Positions 35,079 to 46,145 of a stretch of DNA of 64,000 nucleotides are shown in pieces. Both the position numbers and the translations under genes were made by a program. Within the stretch, counting starts at the first letter, position 1. The number at the start of each line of letters is the position of its first letter. A model generated the notes under the pieces. That model was not told where the DNA came from. It saw nothing but the letters and a program-made list of their open reading frames with translations, and did not search any database. Source of the stretch: Udeniomyces pyricola (lineage: Eukaryota > Basidiomycota > Tremellomycetes > Cystofilobasidiales > Mrakiaceae); the NCBI GenBank assembly GCA_039545295.1, contig BCIK01000011.1, forward strand, positions 887,202-951,201. The letters run 5' to 3'.

Positions 35079-37146
35079 GCACAGATCTGGCGCAGTCATT
35101 GACGGACAGGTTAGTTGGGGGGGGGGGGGGGGGAGATTGGAAGCCAGGAATTTGACGACAGTCATCGAGCTCCGGAATGTAACGAACGTTTTAATCGTCA
35201 AAGTACCTATGAAGGTCACTTGATCGAATCCTAGCTTGCAGATGATGCCGCGAAAGGGATTCTAACAGAGAACGCCTTGAGTTACAAAGATGATGATCAG
35301 CTAGGTTCGTCAATTTAGAGCTGCAGTCTCTCTTGCAAGTCTGCAAGTTCATGACTCATATAGTTCCTGAATTGTATGACAGTCACTACGCCTGGCAGCT
35401 CTCCCGTTTTTGCTGGCCAGGTGTACGGTACGTCACAACGAGATTGCACGTACTTCGAAACCCCAATATATTGGCCATCTCGCTAGGTTCATGTCGCGCG
35501 TTGCATGACCGTGCTCATCTTGCATCATCATCGGTGGGCTATATACGAGCTTCGCCGTCTTCGTTGAGTAATCACGTTTCCGTGGAGGACAAGGGGTCGA
35601 ACGAAGAGAGGGGATCAGCCCGGCGCGGCTTCGGTCCTCAGGGTGATCAGTCGGTCAACATGACGTTGCGGGACGGGGGCACGTTATCCATCAGGCCAAG
35701 CCGAGAATCATTGGAACACGAGTTAATGTACGTCAGGCCTCGGCCATCGGCGTGTGGGTGAGGTGTGTGGAGCGATGCGGAGTTGGACTGTTGGATAATC
35801 GAGCTGGTGTTGGAAGCAGTTGAATGTGTGTCGCATCACTTTGAAGACCGTCGCGAAGGGCAGACGTCAGAGCCGACCATTGCGATCGCACCTGAGCCAG
35901 CCGAAGGGCTGGCTCGACGGGGGCACTAGAGCGGGTCGTCGAGATTGATCATGTAGCCGATGCCGAGTGAAGGGCGATAAGTTTGGGTGTTGTGTGCATA
36001 CGAGTATATGTACGTATGTATGTGGGTGTGGGTGTGGGTGTAGATATGCAAGTGGGGATCGATGATATATAGTAGAGAAAGATGAAAGGTGTGGGGGGAT
36101 ATTATCGATAACATGGCGGAGAATGCGGCTATATAGATAACTATAATTAACGTAGATATGATTACAGCATGGGCGCAGTCAACGTTAAGCTGCGCTTATA
36201 CAGGCCGCGTGAGTAATCGAAAGAAGCGGCTTGGCCACGATGATGCATGATGCATAATCCCCCTCCCCCCTATCTTGTCTCTTTGGCCTCCTCTCCCCCT
36301 GAGACGGACCTTGCCTTGGGGTCTCCCTTCCCTCTCAGATCGATCTCACATCCTTCGGCTTCAACCATGGGCCCTCCCTCCTGCCATTCCTTCGACGACT
36401 CATCCCCTTGCCCTCCCCTCCTCCTCCCCCCTTTTCCCACCCCCACTCGCCTACTTGGCCCTCGCCGAGTCTTCTTTCCCTTCTCTTCGTCGTCCCGCCG
36501 TTCTCCTTCCTCGCTCGCTCCAATCTTCTCTCCAGTCCCGTAGCTGCACTGACCTTCTCCTCCCAGCCTACCTGACGTCTTTATTGACCCCGGCTACCCC
36601 ATCTTGATCCGTCTTGCTGTTCTTGACTCTACCAAACACAACCCTTGCTTCGTGTTCGTCTTCGCGCCTTTCTGCCTTGGCTTCGCGTAGAGATTCGCGT
36701 CAACTTGCTCAACTGGTCCTAGATCCATGCTAATCATCGCCTTCAACTCTTTCCAGTCCAGTCCATCGATCTACGTTTCATCCCGAGCTGGCTCTCGCTT
36801 CTCTTGGTCACCTTCTCCTCCCCTCTTTTCCAGCTCGAGTCGCTTGCCTTTTGCCTTTCGTCGCGTGAACAGACCACTCAACATCTGCACAGGGTGAGTC
36901 ACACCTTCACTTTCTACCCTCACTCCCGATATCCTAACGTCGGAGTGCTCAAATATACCATGATATATGGCGTAGGATTGAAGATGAGACGCAAAAGGCT
37001 GATTCAGCGTGACGCTCCACAATCCCTCTTTCTGACGTCAATTTGGCCTAGACCAACCATCGGCCACCAGCAGTCTCAATTTTGTACATCGAGTCGCCTA
37101 GCATTTTGCGTTTTGATTGTCTTCGCCTCATACCCGTTCTTCACCT
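35079..37146. other. long intergenic region and kinase leader
   Basis: It contains a 17-G run (35117-35133), a short GGGTGT repeat (36021-36041), an AT-rich stretch near 36110-36160 and a pyrimidine-rich stretch (36255-36560). The last, with a GTGAGT donor at 36895, suggests a 5'-UTR intron of the downstream kinase gene. No protein-coding gene is supported. Confidence 0.5.
35117..35133. repeat. poly-G tract, intergenic
   Basis: Seventeen G about 40 bp after the citrate synthase stop codon. Confidence 0.9.
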
Positions 37147-40100
37147 ATGACTATTCTCACCCCATCTGCGTTTCACGGTAACACGCCGCTGCATTCCAAT
37201 TCGGACAATCGGTTGAGGCCGTTACCCAACCAGCCATGCGCTTCGCCTTCATCCGCAGTGGACAATCAGCTTAACAGAGGCTTCAAGGGTCTTTTTCGCC
37301 TTGGCGCCCCCTCGAATATCGCCAAAGGCAAAGCGCGAGAGTGTGTTGGCGAATCTCAGGTCGTTGCGGATGGGTTGAAACGTCCCTCCGAGAGGTCGCG
37401 CGTCAAGTCCATGTTTACATCGTGTCCCCCGACGCCTTCTTCCTCCGCCGCCTCTCCTCGTAAACGAACGACCTCTGCAGCCGATACCGCTCATCATGCC
37501 TATCGATTGGACACTAGTCCTTACACGACAGCGATCCCACCGTCCACGCCGTCTCCGTCGTCGGCTATACCTCCGAGCGTGTACCAGCACCCAAACCCAT
37601 CTTCACCCGAATTCGACCATACCTCATTCGTTCCTCCGACGCTAACATTCGCGTCACTCTCCACTCCAGCCATTCATCTTTCCTCCAATCCGCTTGACAA
37701 CCAAGATGAGCGCGCTATCCTACCATCGCACACGATTGAAGCGCTCATATCGCCGCCCCGGCAACGAACTTCATCCGGCTTGCCTTCGGCCGGATCCGGT
37801 TCGAATTCTGCTTTGACCTTGGCCACCTCGGTCACGGCGGTGCCGCCACTGGAAACTCTACCCAAGAGGGAATCCTCTCTCGCTGCTACGAGTGGTAAAC
37901 CGCTAGTCGATGTCTTTGGCGATGCCGGACCAACACCTCGACGCCGAGAGGTCTCGGCCCCGGCCACGACTCCCATCACTTTTACACGAAATGTCATCAC
38001 CGATTCTCGGCCTCCTCCTTGTCGAAGCTCCGGCTCCATCACCAGGTCTGCCAATGGAGCTGCTCAACCTGTACCGACGTCTCCTCGGCTATTCTCTCAT
38101 ACTGTTCTTACGTCGAACCCCATCCCACCCAGCAGACAGGCCATCCGACTCGCTTCGACGTTTGTGCTCAAGGAGACGTCGAAGTCGCTTCCACCAGCGC
38201 TCAAAGCACTGCCCATGATGGGATGGAACGAAGTCGAAATTCGTCTGAGGGCGTTGAGTCGTTTGGAAAAGACGTGGAGAAATCTTTCCGGAGGAGCGAA
38301 CGGGGGTCAAGCTGAGGAACGGGAAAGGAGGGCTTTCGAAGGGGCCTTGAAGGATGGAGTCGTTCTCTGCTGGTAAGTAATGTTTGCTTTTTTTCCGAAG
38401 CTTCCAAGTCGAATCGACAACTGATGCCAGACTGGTTTTTTCTTTTTCTTTTTTTTTCCTTCACATTAATTTGTTAGTTTGCTCAATCGGTTGTTTCCAC
38501 TAACTCTCCATCCAAACCTTCGACCGAGCTTCAAGGGCACCGAGCTTGCTGCCGATCGCAACCTTTCCATGTTCCTCCATGCCCTCAGCCTCGTTTCGCT
38601 ACCTACTTGTCATCACTTCTTCCACAGCGACCTGCTCGCCATTCCACCCACGACTGAGGGTCTTGATAGAGTTGCTACTACTCTCGTCGAACTTTCGAAG
38701 CTCAAGTTTGATCAACCTGTACCGATCGGCGGCTCGTCCAACCGCAGTCGCCGGGGCTCAGCTTCGTCTCAAGCTTCTGATTTGAGCCGCAACGCATCAC
38801 CTTCGCCTATCTCTCCCCCCAATTCGCCTAAAATATCGTCTTCATTCGCCCACGTCACTCCTCCGTCAAGTCCTCACCCGACGTTTGGTCTTCAATCTCG
38901 CTCACCGACCGGTGGCTTGCCGTATAGCGGTTCAAGGCAAAGCATTCCGGAAGAAGAACAAGTGCCTGCTACGCTCGATGGCGGTGCCCTGCAGAAGACC
39001 AGAACTCTGAGTGCTACTGGGAGAAGAACCACACCGCCATCGCCTCTCAGCAGAAGCAGTAATTATTCCCTAAGAGACGATGTAGCCAGAGTTTCTCCCA
39101 CTTCGACGCTTCAGAAACGCCGTCCACCTCAACGCAACTCCTTGTCCTCTGCCAGTGTATCTCTGTCGCTTAGTCGAACCTCACTCGCTATCGACCTCCT
39201 TGACTCCTCGACTATACCCGAGCCAGAACTTCATGCCGTCAATGCGCGCCCCCGACATATACCCCATCATGAGCGGGAGAGGACGCCCTCGTTGATAGGA
39301 GGAGACACTTCAAAGCGGGCATCTACCGACAGTCGGTCCAGTTTTGAGCTCTCAGACGAAAGCCATGCTGGCGGCAAATCGCTCAGTCCGGGAGCCTTGT
39401 TGCCCGTGGTGGAGATAGTAGGTAGGGAACGCTCGACCTCACCCGAAGTAGGCGACGTCGATCCGGTCTCCTCTTTTGCCCTCGATGATGACGCAATGAT
39501 GACCAAGAATCGGACCACTTATCAGACGTACCACGACCTCGGACGACGTGCACCCTCATCCTCACCGCCAGGAGCTCGTCTTCCATCCATTCTTCGACCA
39601 TCCTCACCTGCGACTGGTCGAGCCGAAAGGCCCCTTGGCGTGCGTCGTGTCAGCCCAGGCAATCTACCTCTGATTCCGGCCCGGACCGTAACGGACTCGC
39701 AGGGCCCTCATAATGCACCCCTACTTTCGATTGCTCCCAAGCGGCATGTCCCCCGTCGTGGGGCCAGCATCGACCTGTCCCGCAGATCGTCGAGCGTTCT
39801 CTCTCTGCCCGGTCTCGCTGAAGACGGATCTACCCTGGACGGCTTGCCAGAGCCCCGGCGGTCGTCGCTCCTGTACTCTCCACCTCCGATCAACCTCTCG
39901 CGGGACTCTCTGCCGGTGGCGACCAGCGAAACCTATGTTCCAGCTACCATCCTTCGACGTCGCAACACGACTCAGACCGCTGAGATCACGTACGTTCCAC
40001 GGCGAGACCGCCTTAAACGTGATTTGTCTCCACCCCCCATCAAAGTTCCGTTCCCCTCTGTCGACCTTTCACTGGATGGCACGGCTGCTGGTCTACCTCG

Positions 40101-43054
40101 CATGCCCGTGTCGCCTTTTTCGTTAGGATCTTCCCGTCCATCATCACAACCTGGCTCGCCCTCGTTTCCACCCCAGATCGATACATCCTACTCCCGCCCC
40201 CCTACCATCCGCACGACGAAGTTTGTGGAAGACACTCATCAACGACAGCTCGACGAACGGGCTCAAGACCGGGAGCTCAAGAGAAGACTTTCCATTGCTG
40301 AATCCCGCCCGGCCTTGATGAAGCAGCGCGCGATGAGCATGACAGAAGACATTCGACGAGGTGGAGGTATGGGGACTGCTGGAGTTCCACCCTATGCCAG
40401 CTTCTCGGGCAACCTACCCAGGGAATCGAGCAGTGTCGCCAGCTTCAACAAGGGCAGTGCGTTGCGGCAGCGAATCATCGTCCACAGCGAAGGGAAGCCA
40501 GCTGTGACCTACGTGAGTTTTTACTTGGTGCCAATACAGCTTCCATACAGCTTTAAGCCATCTAGCTTACCACGGATTTATGTCGCCTGTCGTCTCGTCT
40601 CAACACAGACAATGGGCGAGTGTATTGGCAAGGGTCAGTTCGGATCCGTTTACCGGGCACTGGAGCTCTCGTCAGGCAGAATGGTCGCCATCAAGAGAAT
40701 TAAGCTCGAGGGGTTGCCAGAGGACGACATCACCCAACTCATGAAAGAGGTTGAATTGCTCAAGAGGCTCGCTCATCCCAGCATCGTTCGTTACGAGGGT
40801 ATGATGAGGGATGAGGAGAGTCTGAACATTGTCCTCGAGTGAGTTGCCGCTCCTCTGCAGAGGCGACGTGCATCATCTGCCGAGTCCCTAAGCTGATCAT
40901 ACTTTCATTTGTGTAACTTGCTTGCAGATATATCGAGAACGGCTCTCTCGGATCCACTGTCAAATCGTTCGGCAAGATGAATGAAAACCTCGTCTCGAGC
41001 TACGTGATCAAGATCCTTGAAGGGATCTGGTATCTCCACAGCCAAGATGTGCGTAGCATATTCGGCTGGAACCCTTGTGATCTGTGCTCCAGCTGCTGAC
41101 TTTGTGGGGTTTCGTCTGCGTCTGTCACTACAGGTCGTGCATTGTGACCTCAAAGCGGCAAACATCCTTACAACCAAGAATGGCAACGTCAAGCTCTCAG
41201 ACTTTGGTGTTTCGCTCAACCTCGTCGCCGTCGCTGAGCAGAAGCAAAAGAAGGAGAAGGACGTTGCAGGCACACCCAATTGGAGTGAGTTGGACCTCGA
41301 TGAGCTGATTGACAGTGGTGATGGGTTGTTTCCAGGCATACTGATTTGATGACCCTTCTTCGTTCGTAGTGGCTCCTGAGGTTATCTCAATGGAGGGAGC
41401 CACATTCGCCTCGGATATCTGGTCGCTCGGTTGCACCATCATCGAGCTCTTGACCGGACGCCCGCCTTTTGCCGACATCAGCAATGGAATGTCAGGTGAG
41501 TCAGCAGCCGTTTTCCTCTCGCCGTACCAGGCTGCGATCAGGATGATTTACTGTCCCTCGCTGTATCTGTCTCTTTAGTCATGTACCGAATCGTCGAGGG
41601 GGGACCTCCTCCAATTCCTGAGGGATCTTCACCTGAGCTACAAGCGTTCCTATCGCAGTGCTTTGAAAAAGATCCGACGATGCGACCCAGTGCGGAGGTT
41701 CTGTTTGAGCATGCGTGGCTGCGACCACATCTCAGTCTTCGTGAGGTGGGCTTTTTTTTTTCTCTCTCTCGTGGGGTATTGTATTGACGAGATCTTGGCA
41801 AAACGGCTGATCCAACGCTGTATTGTTTCCCTCCCAAACTCTTTTCCCTTCTTTCCTTTCCCTTCCTTTCTTATCCTTTCTTATCATTTGGTAGCTCCGT
41901 CCCCAAGATAGCATTCCTTTTCTCCGTCGAGTGAGCGCCGATGTCACCCGACTTGGTCTTCAAGCTCAACCTTCCCTACCTGCCCGCAAATCTTTACCGC
42001 CACCTGCACGCGAGGTCGACCATCCTTACTCATCTCCGTATCAAGTCCTCGGCGGAAAGAGCGAAGTTTCACTTGCCGCCCGCCGGTCCCAAGAGTGCCA
42101 GCGAACAACCCCCATCTCAGGCCAGCTCAGTATTGCTCTACCGCACCCACGACCCAGTCCATCGGCTCCGGATCACAATTGGGTGAAAACGACTTTTAGC
42201 AAGAGTACGTTGACTACCGATTACAGCTCAACGTCTTCCAAAAGTTTGAGTCCACCGCAATTCTTATCGCTGACGTCTCATGTGATCCGTCTCATCTCAA
42301 CCTCCCGCATCAGTCATGCCGTGCCGTCTATGCCCTCACCCACTCCGGAAGAGCGCTCATATGTGCGAGTGCTGCTTGATGATTTGTCATGCAAGCTGCA
42401 GTAAGAACGCTCCAGCGTGTCACGCCGTAGCGTCATCCACCCGTACGTACCCACCCCACGGTTCCCCTAGACAGATCTGCACATGTGCTTCCTTCCGAGT
42501 TAAACCCGGCTTTACTAATCTCCCGCACAATCTATCCATCTCAAGTTCATCATCATCAGATAAACTACGAGTCGGGAAACGCATTCCCTTTCCCCTCCGC
42601 TGTGAATTCAGTGCCAAGCTCGTCGGCCTTCGCATCTTCCCCTTCTTACGGCGGTAAGATCTTCAGCGGATGGAAAAGGAGCAAGTCGCCCACACCAACC
42701 GTCCGGCGTGTCTCAGACGAGCCTATCCCACGATGGTCGTTCCAACTCAAGGACAAGACCAACAGCACCGGAGAAACAGCTTCGCGGCCCGTCTCTCGCC
42801 AGTCCCGGCTCAGTTTAGTAGGCTCAAGCCAACATTCTGAGAGTGTTGACGATTCAAGTCATGGGTCGACATCGAGCAAGAGAGCTCGGTTGTCTCTGAT
42901 CCGAATGGCAACCTCGAAAGACTCGACCGGGACCGCTGACGATCTACCACGGATCCCGACGATGGAACGAAGTGTCGACACCATCCCTCGACCTCTGTCT
43001 CCTGCTCCCAGAACTCACAGGCGAAACCAAAAGAGCGATTGCATCGTTATGTGA
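37147..43054 (+). CDS. Cdc7/SepH-like septation kinase with CH, C1 and CaaX
   Basis: This resembles fission yeast Cdc7 and Aspergillus SepH, kinases of the septation initiation network. From [15 protein letters not shown] a long disordered Ser/Pro region is interrupted by a calponin-homology-like domain ([52 protein letters not shown]). The kinase domain starts at 40609: [91 protein letters not shown]. The last block is the Cdc7-type signature. The catalytic loop is HCD, not HRD. Downstream, exons ending at 42204 and starting at 42314 join to a C1 zinc finger, H-x12-C-x2-C-x10-C-x2-C-x4-H-x2-C-x6-C ([14 protein letters not shown] to APACH). The last exon (42546-43054) ends [11 protein letters not shown], a CaaX box behind basic residues. 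A TACTAAT branch site lies at about 42512-42518. Confidence 0.88.
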
Positions 43055-43709
43055 ATGTCTCCATTGCTTCGTTCTGTCACGCAACAATCCTCTTTCTCTC
43101 TTTCCACTATCTTCTCTTTTCCTTCTTCGCTTTTTTCTTTGTGCCTCTCTCTTCCCTTTGAGCCAATCCCCAGTCTATCCAAACATGCTTAATTGTTTCT
43201 TCCACCTACTCATTGGACAGTCACCCAAAATTCCATGTCTCTTACCAAGTCCACCCGCATACCCATAGCCTCGTTCTAGCGCACGCTCGACCGAGCACTT
43301 TGCTGTCTCTTTTGTCTTTCTTTTTTCCTCTTCTTCATACACGCTCTCGTTTCTTCATCCCCGTGTTGTCTTTTCGTACTGATTTGTAGTCTTATCTGCT
43401 TCTGTTGCCTTTTTTTTTTCTGTCTGACCATGTCTGGACTTTCTCTTGCGCATCGTTTCTGCCATGTCTTCAGCTTCCCCACTGCACCCTCCTGTTCTCT
43501 ATCTTCTCCCCCCATTCTTTCCTCCCCCCCTCCCTTTTTCCCCTGTTGGCTTTTCAATCTTCTCATGGTATCCCTGTCCCTCCCCCCGATGAAATGTGTG
43601 TCCTCCTTGTCTCGACGAATGTACAGACTCAGTCGTTTCAACCGACTACCTGTATTGAACAGTGTGATCCGGGCACACTACGAGCCTAGAACAAGGGCAG
43701 GAAAAGTGA
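43055..43709. other. convergent intergenic region, T-rich
   Basis: The 3' flanks of the kinase and the PSME3IP1-like gene. It is strongly pyrimidine-rich on the + strand, with many T and C runs. I see no gene. Confidence 0.6.
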
Positions 43710-45131
43710 TCATGACATTCTTGCCTTCTTCTCTGTGGTTGTTGGCTCATCCTCATCGTCCGAATCCGAGTCGGAGTCTGAACCGGTGCCTAAGAGTCCA
43801 GCCAGTCCCCTCTTTTTATCCTGGATGGGAAGAGGCGCAGGTGAAGGTACGGGACCCGACGCTAGAGGGATCAATTTCTCCGTAGTAACGGCGATCTTGG
43901 TCGTGGTCGAATCGGTCGAGGATCCCCCTACAGGCGGCTTGGACTTGGTATCGACCTTTTTGACCTTGACACCGGGTGGTAAGACGCTTTTCTTAGGCTT
44001 GGGCTTTGGTTTAGGGAGCCCGGTTGACGTCGTGGTAGTCGCGGCAGAGGCCATGGACGCCGCTGGGGCGTTCACCAGAGCAGGCGGAGGTGATGGAGAC
44101 CGACGTTGAGCTCTGAAGGGATACGGTTCAAAGGTTGAAGATCGGGAGAGTTTAAGCTGTGTGGTTTGACTACACGGGTAAAGAGTGACGGCGAGCAAGG
44201 TGCCCGACCGACGGGGCGTGATTACTTACGATCGGAATTGGGACAGGATAGCTTCATCCTCATCTTTGCGGCGTTTGGCTTCCTGCTCGGCTTTGGACTG
44301 AGGATGTGGTATATGGGTGAGATTTTGACCACACGTGTGGTGGGACCGATTTGGATGATAAGACTCAAGATTAGGTTGGCAAGGTCGGTTGACTGACCTT
44401 TTCATCGGATAGAAAGTTGATCTCCTCGCTATCGAGTCCGCGGAATTGATTCGACATCTGGACGCGACATTGAGCATGAACGGGGTGTTGGCGATGGCCG
44501 AGTCCGATTCATTACGAGATCTGACCAAGATGGGGTGTGCCCTTGATGGGGGTGTGGAGGACGAACCTTCATCTTCTCGTCCCATTCCTCCCTCTTGATA
44601 TCCTGTGGGGGCGAGTGAGGAGGGTAAACATGTGGGTTGGAACGCAAAGTTGGAAACGTGGCTGGACGAAGCGAGGTACCTTTTTTTGTTGGAGTTTCTG
44701 AAAGGGTAGATGAACAGAGGGAAGCCATGGATTGAGTGGGGTTTGATTACGCAGTCGGGTAGGAGCGACGCGTCAAGCGAAAAGAGGGATCGGACCAACC
44801 TCGTAGAGCGACCTCGGATCATACTCTTCTTCCTGGGGGCGAGGGGGAGGGGTTTGTCCGAGTCTGATGTGGGCATGTGGGATGAGAGTGGAAGGTTGGG
44901 TTGATGTGATGAGAGATGATTCCAAGCAAGAGCAGGCGGGAAAGCAGAGGAGAGTAGTAGTAGGAGGAGGAGGAGTAGGTCGAGTAGGGAGTAGTGATGA
45001 CGAGAATGAGGTTACCTAGCATAAGCAGCCTTCCACTCTTCGTCCTTGACTTGTTTAGCTTGATCGAGCTCGTTCTGGGAGACGAATCTGGAGGAGACGG
45101 AGCCGGTGGTGTTGAGGGAGATTCCAGACAT
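43710..45131 (-). CDS. PSME3IP1/NIP30 (FAM192A) homologue
   Basis: In animals this nuclear protein binds the proteasome activator PA28-gamma and affects coilin; its fungal role is unknown. The start is MSGISLNTTGSVSSRF. Family blocks are SRFVSQNELDQAKQVKDEEWKAAYAR, QEEEYDPRSLYE, KLQQKK, KREEWDEKMK, FRGLDSEEINFLSDE and AEQEAKRRKDEDEAILSQFRS, matching the NIP30 N-terminal domain order (FVSE-ELDE, YDPRSLYE-LQ, RGLDEDE-FL). The C-terminus has a Lys/Pro segment (GLPKPKPKPKKS) and an acidic Ser/Asp tail (GSDSDSDSDDEDE), ending KKARMS. There are about five introns. The gene diverges from LIP5 and has a 10-bp tandem repeat in its promoter. Confidence 0.84.
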
Positions 45132-45537
45132 GGGGGAGTGAGAGGGGGTTGATATATGGGCTGGTATTAGTGCGGGTAAGAATATGTAGCTAGACAGTTG
45201 ATGCCAGTGCTGGTGCAAGCTGGTGCAAGCTGGTGCAAGCTGGTGCAAGCTGGTGGGTGCTCTTAGTGTTCAATAAATAATATATTAATATATTGAATGA
45301 ATAAAGAAAAAAGGCTAGAGGCGACGGCGGATGATTTGATTTGAACACGTTGAAGTTTGGTTGATCAACTTGGAGTTGACAGTCGCTTCATGATTGATCA
45401 AATATCGACTGCTTGCTGCTTGACTCGTGTTATAATATATATCCATATCCCCCACCCCCACCACCACGTCTCGTCTCCACCAGCCACCGCATATACACAT
45501 ATTCCATCCACATCCACATCCACATCCACATCCCACC
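45132..45537. promoter_or_regulatory. divergent promoter region PSME3IP1-like/LIP5
   Basis: A 406-bp spacer lies between divergent start codons. It contains the 10-bp tandem repeat, an AT-rich core with ATATATTAATATATT-like sequence (about 45275-45295), TATAATATATATCC (45430-45443) about 95 bp before LIP5, and a CATCCA tandem (about 45507-45534) in the LIP5 leader. Confidence 0.5.
45211..45255. repeat. 10-bp tandem repeat (TGGTGCAAGC) upstream of PSME3IP1-like gene
   Basis: Four full copies of TGGTGCAAGC plus TGGTG, starting 80 bp upstream of the minus-strand start codon. Immediately beyond it is an AT-rich stretch (45268-45305). Confidence 0.9.
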
Positions 45538-46112
45538 ATGTTTGCTCGCTCATCACACAACTCCCTCAAGCACGTCAGTACTTTGCCCGTCCATTCCACC
45601 GACTTTTGTCTTGACTTGTTCACTCACTTGTTCACACTCACTCACCCATTCACTCATTCACCCACCCATCCCATCCCCACCCGCAGACGGTCCCCCGCTT
45701 CATTGCCGCCCGCTCCGTCGCCACTCAGCCGCCCTCGTCCTCCCCCCTGGCCAGCACCAACGGTGCCCCCAGCTCTTCCTCTTCATCACCTTCACCTTCA
45801 CCCCCTTCGTCTTCATCCGATTCGTCCTCTTCCTCGCTTCCATCCTCAAACGCCAAGCCCCTTGCACGCAGATCAATCTCGACCCGAATTTCCAAACTCG
45901 ACGACGGCCTCACCCTAGGCGACTTTATCGCCAACAATCACCTCGATGAGGACAAGATCGTCACTCTCGGCAACACCAAGCAGTAAGCTTCCATCCATCA
46001 CCTCAGTCCTCAGCTAGTCGAGCACTCGTCACCATGTCATGCAGCATCCCCGCGATACGGCTTTGGTTCGCTTCCGCAGAGTTCTGACCTCTTCCCCTCC
46101 TCTCCCCCACCC

Positions 46113-46145
<33 letters not shown>

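Noticed and set aside
35333..35761. 142-codon open frame on + after the citrate synthase
   Set aside because: It begins at TTG without an ATG start, has no recognisable motif, and sits in a region without neighbouring exons. Probably chance.
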